From positions 1 through 64,000 of IMG/VR virus record IMGVR_UViG_3300031688_000003: 64,000 bases of DNA. One strand, 5' to 3'. Both the position numbers and the translations under genes were made by a program. This document shows, piece by piece, positions 14,759 through 21,798 of the stretch. The notes under the pieces were generated by a model. That model saw only the letters and a program-made list of their open reading frames with translations, had not been told where the DNA came from and made no database searches. Every line of letters starts with the position of its first letter. The first letter of the stretch is position 1. This stretch comes from a virus.

Positions 14759-15124
14759 ATGAATATTCCTAAATTCTTTAGATTTTTTTTTATTAATTTT
14801 GAAACCAAAAAATTAGAACATATGTCTGTAAATGACCCACTAGATAAGTATGATAAGTTAGATGAATATCAAATACAAGAAGCTGAGTATATAATAATGG
14901 ATAAGGCGTTTAGGAATTCTTTTATGATCGTTACTAAAAAGAAAACCTTTGAAGAAGTAATGGAGTCTAAGGATGGTGCTTTATTAGCACATAATCCTGA
15001 TGATGGTATTACGGATTATGAATTGGAAAACATGATGCAGTATTTCGTAGATGAAGAAGAATATGAGAAGTGTGCTGTTCTTAAAAAAATGTATCCAAAG
15101 ATCAAGTGGGATATTCTTACTTAA
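14759..15124 (+). CDS. 121-aa protein with UVR-like C-terminus
   Basis: First gene of the right arm, with leader AACCAAAAAATAATAA. The N-terminus (MNIPKFFRFFFINFETKKLE) is aromatic and basic. Residues about 92-117 (ELENMMQYFVDEEEYEKCAV and onward) match the helical pattern of UvrB/UvrC-type UVR motifs, which mediate protein contacts in nucleases and Clp regulators. The gene ends 9 nt before phoH. A partner-binding role is inferred; the rest is unrecognised. Confidence 0.6.
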   Translation: MNIPKFFRFFFINFETKKLEHMSVNDPLDKYDKLDEYQIQEAEYIIMDKAFRNSFMIVTKKKTFEEVMESKDGALLAHNPDDGITDYELENMMQYFVDEEEYEKCAVLKKMYPKIKWDILT

Positions 15125-15133
15125 AATAATTTT

Positions 15134-15793
15134 ATGAATAATAAAGAAAAGACTCCCCCAAAGGGAGCAATAAGTTTTTCTATTACATTATCTGATGAAC
15201 AAAAGGTAGCTAAGGCAGAAATTCTGAAAAATCCGTTTAACTTTATAATAGGTAAAGCGGGAAGTGGTAAAACTCTTTTAGCCGTACAGGTTGCATTAGA
15301 TCAAGTTTTCAAACGCCAATATGATAAGATCATAATTACTAGACCAACTATATCTACTGAGGATAATGGGTTCTTACCTGGATCTGAACGTGAGAAGATG
15401 GAACCATGGTTAGTACCTATCCGTTCTAATATGCGTAAGGTTTATAATAAATCAGATAAGTTAGAAAAAATGGAAAAGGATGAGACTATTGAATTAGTAT
15501 CCCTAGCTCACTTTAGAGGGCGTACATTTGATAATGCAGTAGTCATAGTAGATGAGTTCCAAAATCTAACTAGAGGACAGCTAGCAATGGCTATAGGTAG
15601 GTTAGGTAAGGATTCTAAGATAATCTTCTGTGGAGATTCATATCAAATAGATCTAAAGGACAAGAACTGGTCTGCATATCATGACATGGCTAAGTTAACT
15701 AATTCTAAGTTTGTATTTAAAGCTGTATTGGAAGATTCACATAGACATGCTGCAATAGATGAGCTGTTAGAATTATTAAATGGTTATCATTAA
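15134..15793 (+). CDS. phoH: PhoH-like ATPase
   Basis: A 219-aa PhoH-family P-loop ATPase. Walker A is GKAGSGKT (40-47), TRPTISTEDNGFLPG (69-83) is the family-specific motif, LAHFRGRTF (124-132) follows, Walker B is VIVDEFQN (137-144), and GDSYQ (167-171) is the SF1-like motif III. PhoH proteins are RNA-helicase-like ATPases common in marine phages; their phage role is unsettled. Its length is typical of the ATPase core without the PIN domain. Cotranscribed with the UVR-like gene. Confidence 0.93.
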   Translation: MNNKEKTPPKGAISFSITLSDEQKVAKAEILKNPFNFIIGKAGSGKTLLAVQVALDQVFKRQYDKIIITRPTISTEDNGFLPGSEREKMEPWLVPIRSNMRKVYNKSDKLEKMEKDETIELVSLAHFRGRTFDNAVVIVDEFQNLTRGQLAMAIGRLGKDSKIIFCGDSYQIDLKDKNWSAYHDMAKLTNSKFVFKAVLEDSHRHAAIDELLELLNGYH

Positions 15794-15799
15794 ATATAA

Positions 15800-15817
15800 A
15801 ACGTCACCCATGGCGTT
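15800..15817 (+). terminator. Weak hairpin after phoH
   Basis: AACGTCA/TGGCGTT with a 4-nt loop (one G-T pair), 7 nt after the stop. No T-run follows, so termination would be weak; a promoter lies 49 nt downstream. Confidence 0.4.
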
Positions 15818-15865
15818 ATAGATAAAATAAAAGTATTTACACTTTATTTATTTAAACTTTTTTTG

Positions 15866-15873
15866 TATCTTTG
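15866..15873 (+). promoter_or_regulatory. Bacteroidota-type -7 box
   Basis: TATCTTTG followed by TACTATAA, preceded by a T-run. It lies 38-45 nt before ATG 15,911; a start near 15,880 would give a 30-nt leader ending AAAACCAATATT. No clear TTTG at -33. Confidence 0.7.
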
Positions 15874-15910
15874 TACTATAATTAACTATTAATAATTTAA
15901 AACCAATATT

Positions 15911-16252
15911 ATGGCAGATCAAAGTGCGGGTAACTACTCTGATGAAGAGGTGCAGTTATCAAAAGAAGAAGTAGAAGCAAGAAGAGCTGAAGTAACAGCT
16001 TATTACAAAGACAGTATCAAAGACCTTAAAGTTCAGAAAGAATATGAGGAATTATTAAGAGACATTGAGGTAACTCGTTCTGAAAGAGTACAATCTCAAA
16101 TGTATCTTGCTCAAATGATGTCAGGACCTAAAGAAGGAAATCCAGAAGATATAAACAGTGCAAGATCAGAAGCTGTAAGACAAGCATCAGAAGATTGGGA
16201 TGCAGATCAAGCTAAAGCTCCACCAAAGAGAACTCTTAAAAAACAAGACTAA
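15911..16252 (+). CDS. 113-aa charged coiled-coil protein
   Basis: A hydrophilic, helical protein (SKEEVEARRAEVTAYYKDSI and KVQKEYEELLRDIEVTRSER) with a basic C-terminus (PPKRTLKKQD). It resembles small head-assembly or DNA-associated proteins, but no family is recognised. It has its own promoter and heads the transcript leading to TerL. Its stop overlaps the next ATG as TAATG. Confidence 0.65.
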   Translation: MADQSAGNYSDEEVQLSKEEVEARRAEVTAYYKDSIKDLKVQKEYEELLRDIEVTRSERVQSQMYLAQMMSGPKEGNPEDINSARSEAVRQASEDWDADQAKAPPKRTLKKQD

Positions 16253-16875
16253 TGAAGTACGGGAGAGAGGTGCTTCAAAGAGCTTTAGATTCTAAAGGAT
16301 ATAAGTATTTTACAAATGGTGATTATAATTTAAATATTATAGGTATTAGAAATGCTGATACTGATGATATGGTTACAAATAAATTTGATGACACTATAAC
16401 ATTATCCTATAAGAAAGATGGAGAGTGGCAGTATCATGAATTTGATTGTACCACTGATCCTGGAACCCATTGGGTAGATAATATATTAAATGAGGATGGT
16501 GTAGCTATTTTAAAACCTGGACAATATCCTAAGTCTCATAAGATCAGAAAGCATCAAGGTAAGTATGAAGCATTAGGTCAACAAAATCCTGTAACTGTTT
16601 ATAGAGATAAGAATAGAGATGATATTTACAATATGAATAAAGAAAATACTGATACTGGTTTATTTGGTATCAATATTCATAGAGCTACTAGCCGTGTTGG
16701 AAAAACTTCAACTCAAGTGGATAAGTGGTCAGCAGGATGTCAAGTTATTGCATCTAATGATGATTTTAAATTGTTTATGAAGATATGTAGAAAAGCTAAA
16801 GCTGTATGGAGTAACAACTTTACTTATACTTTAATAACAAGCAAAGAAACTGATAGGACAAAAACCTGGATATAA
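16252..16875 (+). CDS. L,D-transpeptidase (YkuD)-like protein
   Basis: A 207-aa protein. The segment LFGINIHRA (137-145) and, 19 residues on, WSAGCQVI (159-166) reproduce the YkuD catalytic layout of a histidine and then SxGC with the nucleophilic cysteine (H143, C163). The rest (HWVDNILNEDGVAILKPGQY and YEALGQQNPVTVYRD) has the strand pattern of that fold. It could act on host peptidoglycan as a lysis or entry enzyme. No signal peptide is seen. Start fixed by the TAATG overlap with the preceding gene. Confidence 0.65.
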   Translation: MKYGREVLQRALDSKGYKYFTNGDYNLNIIGIRNADTDDMVTNKFDDTITLSYKKDGEWQYHEFDCTTDPGTHWVDNILNEDGVAILKPGQYPKSHKIRKHQGKYEALGQQNPVTVYRDKNRDDIYNMNKENTDTGLFGINIHRATSRVGKTSTQVDKWSAGCQVIASNDDFKLFMKICRKAKAVWSNNFTYTLITSKETDRTKTWI

Positions 16876-17234
16876 TGATAGTAAAGAAAGTAGAAAAAAA
16901 AGTTAGGATGAGTAAGGATGAGGTTATAAAATACCAAATCCTTACTTATTGCTTTCTTAATGACATACAAATAAGCTTGTCAGATTTATTATGTTTATCT
17001 GAACTTGCAAAATTAGAAAGTGCAGAACTTACAAAGTTTTGTTCTCTTATATCAGATAAAAAGATATTTAAGAGTTCACAGTCTTGTAGAAATGCAATTA
17101 CTAAGGCAAGTAAGAAAGATCTAATAATCAAAACAGGAATTAATAAAAAGAACATTACACTAAATCCAAAAATAGAGATACAAACAAAAGGTACTATATT
17201 ATTGGATTATAAATTATTAGGAGTTGAATCCTAA
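16875..17234 (+). CDS. 119-aa basic helical protein
   Basis: Starts MIVKKVEKKVRMSKDEVIKY. Helical throughout, with a possible HTH at SCRNAITKASKKDLIIKTGI and a short strand pair at the end. Basic and likely DNA-binding. Coupled upstream by TAATG, and overlapping the TTG-started HU-like gene by 11 nt. Not recognised; a terminase small subunit or regulator is conceivable from position. Confidence 0.6.
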   Translation: MIVKKVEKKVRMSKDEVIKYQILTYCFLNDIQISLSDLLCLSELAKLESAELTKFCSLISDKKIFKSSQSCRNAITKASKKDLIIKTGINKKNITLNPKIEIQTKGTILLDYKLLGVES

Positions 17235-17583
17235 AAAGTATAAAGATCTTTATCCTGAAATTGCAAAAGAATGCAATGCACATGCTGACTTAGTTGGTAA
17301 TCTAGTATCTTTTTATTATGGTAGAGTTAGAAAAGCTTTATCTGATTTAGATGCAAGTAAAATATACATACCAAATTTAGGAACTTTTACACTAAGAAAG
17401 AAAAGGTTAGAAAAAAGTATTAATAGAAACAAGGATATTCTTGGTAACATTCAAAAAAATACTTACAAAGGATATGGTAAACACATACCTGTAAAAGAAA
17501 AGATTGAGATACTTGAAAAGGCATTAGCTAATATGAATGAAGAATTAGAAACCAAAAATAAATTTAGAGATGAAAATAATTAA
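17224..17583 (+). CDS. HU/IHF-like DNA-binding protein
   Basis: A 119-aa protein. YPEIAKECNAHADLVGNLVS resembles the helical body of HU/IHF, and VRKALSDLDASKIYIPNLGT followed by FTLRKKRLEKS corresponds to the strand region leading into the DNA-binding arm. IHF-like genes just before TerL are characteristic of crAss-like phages. The start is TTG: a TAG lies six bases upstream in frame and the next ATG is near the C-terminus, so no ATG start is possible. The C-terminal extension is a charged helix. Confidence 0.7.
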   Translation: MNPKKYKDLYPEIAKECNAHADLVGNLVSFYYGRVRKALSDLDASKIYIPNLGTFTLRKKRLEKSINRNKDILGNIQKNTYKGYGKHIPVKEKIEILEKALANMNEELETKNKFRDENN

Positions 17584-17890
17584 ACTATTATCTGCAATTA
17601 AAAATGTTGATCAAATTTTTGAAGGTGTTAAAAATAACATTTTCAGATCTGATGATGTTGAACTTGTTGCAGCTGAAAGATGGGATATATGTAAAGAGTG
17701 TCCATCTCTTGATAATGCAGGTAAAAATTGTGCAGCTCCAGGAACACAACCTTGTTGTTCTGATTGTGGGTGCTCATTGGGTTTTAAATTGAGAGCTTTA
17801 TCATCTTCATGTCCAGTAGGACAATGGGATGCAGTACTATCTGAGGAGTTAGAAAAACAATTTAAAGATAAAACAGGATATAAAGAATAA
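17570..17890 (+). CDS. Cysteine-rich zinc-ribbon-like protein
   Basis: A 106-aa protein with eight cysteines in a central cluster: CKEC (near 41-44), NC, then PCCSDCGC (near 61-68) and SSSC. The spacing fits one or two zinc-binding knuckles. A helical N-terminus (IKLLSAIKNVDQIFEGVKNN) precedes it. It overlaps the HU-like gene by 14 nt and lies 4 nt before the nuclease. Probably binds metal; the function is unknown. Confidence 0.65.
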   Translation: MKIIKLLSAIKNVDQIFEGVKNNIFRSDDVELVAAERWDICKECPSLDNAGKNCAAPGTQPCCSDCGCSLGFKLRALSSSCPVGQWDAVLSEELEKQFKDKTGYKE

Positions 17891-17894
17891 AATT

Positions 17895-18722
17895 ATGGCA
17901 GTTATATTTAAAGAAGAAGGTCACATATATGAGAGTCTAGATGATAATCTAGATAAAGATAAAATCAACTGGACTAGTGTTACTAGTTTTGTAGGGAAGT
18001 TTAAACCTAAATTTGATGCTAAAGGTCAGGCAAAAAAGTCTGGTAAGAATAAGAGGTCTAAGTGGTATGGTATGACACAAAAAGAAATACTAGATGCTTG
18101 GAGTAATGAGACAGATAGAGCAATTGGTTTAGGTAATTGGTATCATAACCAAAGAGAAGAAAACATTTGTGAGTTTAATACTATTGAAAGAGAAGGTGTT
18201 AACTTACCTATTGTAAGACCTACTATAGATAAGGCAGGTATTAAGATTGCACCAGACCAAAAGTTAGAGGACGGTGTTTATCCAGAACTTTTTGTATATC
18301 TAAAATCATTAGCTATATGTGGTCAAGCTGATTTAGTTAGTATTGTTAATGGTAAGATTAATATACTTGATTATAAAACCAATAAGGAAATAAAGGAAAA
18401 AGGATATACAAACTGGGAGGGTATTACTTCAAAAATGTATAATCCTGTAAGTGATCTTGATGATTGTAATCTAAGTCATTATAACTTACAATTAAGTTTA
18501 TATGCTTATATTATTAAGAAGCATAACCCTAAATTGAAGATTGGCAAGTTAATAATTCAACATGTTTCCTTTGAGAAGGAAGGTGAGAATGAGTTTGGTT
18601 ATCCAATAACTAAGTATAATGATCAAGATGAACCAATCATCAAAGAGATTAAAATGTATGAACTACAATACTTAAAAGATAAAGTAGACAGTTTAATAAT
18701 GTGGCTTAAAGATAATAAATAA
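17895..18722 (+). CDS. PD-(D/E)XK nuclease, RecB/Cas4-like
   Basis: A 275-aa nuclease. Motifs in order: GNWYH (80-84), PE (130-131), GQADLV (143-148) with the catalytic aspartate, ILDYKTNK (157-164) as the D-Y-K core, and NLQLSLYAYII (197-207) as the Q-x-x-x-Y motif. This is the complete active-site set of the RecB-family exonuclease fold. It likely processes DNA ends for recombination or packaging. It lies between the Cys-rich gene and a gene upstream of TerL, as in crAss-like phages. The stop overlaps the next ATG as TAATG. Confidence 0.88.
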   Translation: MAVIFKEEGHIYESLDDNLDKDKINWTSVTSFVGKFKPKFDAKGQAKKSGKNKRSKWYGMTQKEILDAWSNETDRAIGLGNWYHNQREENICEFNTIEREGVNLPIVRPTIDKAGIKIAPDQKLEDGVYPELFVYLKSLAICGQADLVSIVNGKINILDYKTNKEIKEKGYTNWEGITSKMYNPVSDLDDCNLSHYNLQLSLYAYIIKKHNPKLKIGKLIIQHVSFEKEGENEFGYPITKYNDQDEPIIKEIKMYELQYLKDKVDSLIMWLKDNK

Positions 18723-19240
18723 TGCTAGTAAAACTATTTGATATACAAAACGGAAAGGTGATACCTTCAGAACATTGTTATACAATTAAATCATTAAAAT
18801 CTATTATGGATAAATATCCAGATACATTTTTATCTGTATATTTGTATATATTTTATATGACTTGTCCTGATCCAGATATGAATCCTTTTTTTAATATACC
18901 AGAACATGAAAAAGAAGATTTAATCATAGAAGAGGTGGGACTTGAAGAATCAACTGAAGATGTAGAGATAAGACAAGCTGTAGACATGTGTAAAGAAATG
19001 TATCAAACACCAACGTTTAGAGCCTATAAAGGAATCAAGTCAATGCTTGATAGACTAGCTAGATATATGGAAACTACGTCTATAGAACACGGTAGAGATG
19101 GAAATTTAACATCATTAGTAAACACTGCTGCAAAATTTGACCAGATTAGACAGTCATTTAAGGGTGCTTATAATGATATGAAAGATGAACAAAAAAGTTC
19201 TGTCCGTGGAGGGCAAGGACTTGCATATGACCAAATGTAA
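18722..19240 (+). CDS. 172-aa hypothetical protein upstream of TerL
   Basis: Begins MLVKLFDIQNGKVIPSEHCY. The C-terminal half is helical (TPTFRAYKGIKSMLDRLARY, then VNTAAKFDQIRQSFKGAYND) and ends with a Gly-rich tail. Position before groES and TerL and an oligomer-like helical half make it one candidate for a terminase small subunit, but no HTH is obvious. Coupled to the nuclease. Confidence 0.55.
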   Translation: MLVKLFDIQNGKVIPSEHCYTIKSLKSIMDKYPDTFLSVYLYIFYMTCPDPDMNPFFNIPEHEKEDLIIEEVGLEESTEDVEIRQAVDMCKEMYQTPTFRAYKGIKSMLDRLARYMETTSIEHGRDGNLTSLVNTAAKFDQIRQSFKGAYNDMKDEQKSSVRGGQGLAYDQM

Positions 19241-19264
19241 TTATTAATATTTAAAACCAACAAC

Positions 19265-19540
19265 ATGAAAAAAGTAATACCAATGGGAAGAAGAGTTCTC
19301 GTTAAACAAGATGCAAAGATTGAAAAGATAAAGAATGGATTAATCTATTTACCTGAGTCTGAACAACATCAACCTCCTATGGGATATGTTGTATCTACAG
19401 GACCTAAGTGTGAACAAGTAAAAGAAGGTGATTATATACAATGGCCACTAGAAATTAATACTACTAGTATGTTACATGATGAAGAAGAACATCTTGTTAT
19501 TGATGAAGCAGCTATTATTGCTGTAATGATGGATGTATAA
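19265..19540 (+). CDS. groES: Co-chaperonin GroES-like
   Basis: A 91-aa Cpn10-family protein. The opening VIPMGRRVLVKQDAKIEKIK and IYLPE match the GroES strand plus mobile-loop start; MGYVVSTGP and VKEGDYIQW match the conserved V-V-x-G-G/K-x-G-D core; VIDEAAIIAVM matches the C-terminal strand. The mobile loop (KNGLIYLPESEQHQPP) is present but differs from the bacterial consensus. It probably caps the phage GroEL encoded 11 kb away. Leader TAAAACCAACAAC. It overlaps TerL by 8 nt, tying it to head assembly. Confidence 0.85.
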   Translation: MKKVIPMGRRVLVKQDAKIEKIKNGLIYLPESEQHQPPMGYVVSTGPKCEQVKEGDYIQWPLEINTTSMLHDEEEHLVIDEAAIIAVMMDV

Positions 19541-21722
19541 AAAAGTTCCTACATATCAGGATAGTAAATGGGGTTATAAAGAGTTTGAAACTAAAGAAGA
19601 TTTCATAACCTACATGCTTACTCTATTTAAAGAGCCTGGACAATATAATTTTGATAAGACTGCTTTAATGTTTAATGAACAAGCAGTCTTATTTAATTCT
19701 CAAGGGTTTTATTGTGATAAACCTTTTAGATCAAAAGATTATATTACATATTGGAATGATCAAAAAGAAAAATGTAGGGAAGGAGTACTATATATTGGAG
19801 AGAAAAGCACATGGTATCTTTCAAGAGATTATTATATGTGGTTAAATTTCTTACCAATATTTGATAAAGAAGAAAAGAAGTATGGCTTTGCTAAAGTCAG
19901 GGATGCTCAATATCATATGGCTCTTTATGAAATAATTGCTGAGTTACATTGTAAACATGTTGCAATACTAAAGAAACGTCAGATAGCATCATCATATTTT
20001 CATATGGCCAAACTTTTAAACCAATATTGGTTTGAAGAAGGGTCTATATGTAAGATAGGAGCATCACTAAAAGATTATATCAATGATAAAGGTTCTTGGA
20101 AGTTCTTAGATGAGTATAAGACTTTTCTTAATGAACATACTGCATGGTATAGACCAAGTAGTCCTGAAAAAGTTCTACTATGGGAGCAGAAGATTGAGGT
20201 TAGAATAAACAATAGAAAAACTAACAAAGGTCTTATGTCAAAGATCCAAGGAGCTTCATTTGAAAAGAATGCAACTACTGGAGTAGGTGGACCTTGTACT
20301 TTTTTCTTTCATGAAGAAGCAGGTATTGCACCAAAGATGGATCAGACATATGAGTATATCCGTCCTGCAATGACTTCTGGTATGATGACTACTGGACAAT
20401 TTATTGCAGCAGGTTCTGTTGGTGATCTACAACAATGTAATCCTCTTAAGGAGTTTATACTTAACCCTCAAGCAAATGATATATATGCTGTAGAAACAGA
20501 CTTAATGGATGACAAAGGAAAGATTGGTATTGCTGGATTATTCATTCCTGAACAATGGTCAATGCCACCTTTTATTGATGATTATGGAAATTCATTAATA
20601 GATGAAGCTTTAAAAGCAATAAAAGAAGAAAGATCAGGATGGCAAAAAGATCTAGCACCAGAACAATATCAATTACGTATATCTCAGAAACCTATTAATA
20701 TTGCTGAAGCATTTGCATATAGAAAAGCAGCAATATTCCCACAAGGTTTAATATCAAGACAACTAAAAAGAATAGAAGATAAAGAATATGGTTATGAATT
20801 CTTAGAACTTGAAAGAACAGAGGAAGGTATTGAAGCAAAGAAGACTAGAAAACTTCCTATAATAACATTCCCAGTAAAGAAAAAGCTTGAAGATAAGACA
20901 GGTGTACTAGTTGTATGGGAAAGGCCTGTTAAAGATCCACAATTTGGAACATACTATGCATCAATTGACCCTGTGTCAGAAGGAAAGACAACAACATCAG
21001 ATTCATTGTGTAGTATATTTGTGTATAAGAATGCATGTGAAGTTACAAGAACTGATAAAGGTGGAGAAACAGAGACATTTATAGAAAGAGAAAAGGTAGT
21101 TGCAACATGGTGTGGTAGATATGATGATATAAATAAGACCCATGAACAATTAGAATTAATTATTGAATGGTATAAAGCATGGACATTAGTTGAGAATAAT
21201 ATATCCTTATTTATTCAACATATGATTGCTAAACGTAAACAAAAGTATTTAGTTCCAAAACAACAGATTCTATTCCTAAAAGATTTAGGTTCTAACAACA
21301 ATGTATTCCAAGAATATGGATGGAAGAATACAGGTACATTATTTAAGAGTCATCTTATTTCTTATGCAATTGAGTACATAAGAGAAGGTATAGATGAAGA
21401 GCTAGATGAGAATGGAGAAGTTATATCTCAAACATTTGGAGTGGAAAGAATTCCTGATAAGATGTTACTTACAGAAATGATGCAATATTATCCTGGGCTA
21501 AATGTGGATAGACTGGTAGCTTTTGCTGCTTTAGTTGCTTTTGTGAGAATACAGCAATCAAATAGAGGATATACTAAGCGTAGAGAGAATCAGGACTCAA
21601 ATAACTTGGATAAGTCCAAAAATTTGTATAAATTAAATGTGAGACCATTTAGCAATATGGGAGGTAGGTCAGCTAGAAATAAAAACAAAATAAGAAAATC
21701 ACCTTATAAAAACTTTAAATAA
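19533..21722 (+). CDS. terL: Terminase large subunit
   Basis: A 729-aa packaging motor. A degenerate Walker A region (ILKKRQIASSYF, about 145-157) is followed by a hydrophobic Walker B CTFFFHEEAG (255-264) with the acidic pair, and an Ser/Gly-rich motif III (FIAAGSVGDLQQ, near 290). The nuclease domain starts at YYASIDPVSEGK (near 474-485) with its catalytic aspartate and continues through LKDLGSNNNVFQ. The length is typical of crAss-like TerL. A basic C-terminal tail (SARNKNKIRKSPYKNFK) may bind DNA or portal. Confidence 0.92.
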   Translation: MYKKVPTYQDSKWGYKEFETKEDFITYMLTLFKEPGQYNFDKTALMFNEQAVLFNSQGFYCDKPFRSKDYITYWNDQKEKCREGVLYIGEKSTWYLSRDYYMWLNFLPIFDKEEKKYGFAKVRDAQYHMALYEIIAELHCKHVAILKKRQIASSYFHMAKLLNQYWFEEGSICKIGASLKDYINDKGSWKFLDEYKTFLNEHTAWYRPSSPEKVLLWEQKIEVRINNRKTNKGLMSKIQGASFEKNATTGVGGPCTFFFHEEAGIAPKMDQTYEYIRPAMTSGMMTTGQFIAAGSVGDLQQCNPLKEFILNPQANDIYAVETDLMDDKGKIGIAGLFIPEQWSMPPFIDDYGNSLIDEALKAIKEERSGWQKDLAPEQYQLRISQKPINIAEAFAYRKAAIFPQGLISRQLKRIEDKEYGYEFLELERTEEGIEAKKTRKLPIITFPVKKKLEDKTGVLVVWERPVKDPQFGTYYASIDPVSEGKTTTSDSLCSIFVYKNACEVTRTDKGGETETFIEREKVVATWCGRYDDINKTHEQLELIIEWYKAWTLVENNISLFIQHMIAKRKQKYLVPKQQILFLKDLGSNNNVFQEYGWKNTGTLFKSHLISYAIEYIREGIDEELDENGEVISQTFGVERIPDKMLLTEMMQYYPGLNVDRLVAFAALVAFVRIQQSNRGYTKRRENQDSNNLDKSKNLYKLNVRPFSNMGGRSARNKNKIRKSPYKNFK

Positions 21723-21790
21723 TGAAAGATTATTGGACAACAACAACAACATTTGAAGATCACGGGTTTACATATATTAACGTTAAATAA
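21722..21790 (+). CDS. Possible 22-aa coupled peptide
   Basis: MKDYWTTTTTFEDHGFTYIN and VK; its ATG overlaps the TerL stop as TAATG and it ends 8 nt before the portal gene. Listed on the coupling pattern only. Confidence 0.35.
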   Translation: MKDYWTTTTTFEDHGFTYINVK

Positions 21791-21798
21791 AATATAAC

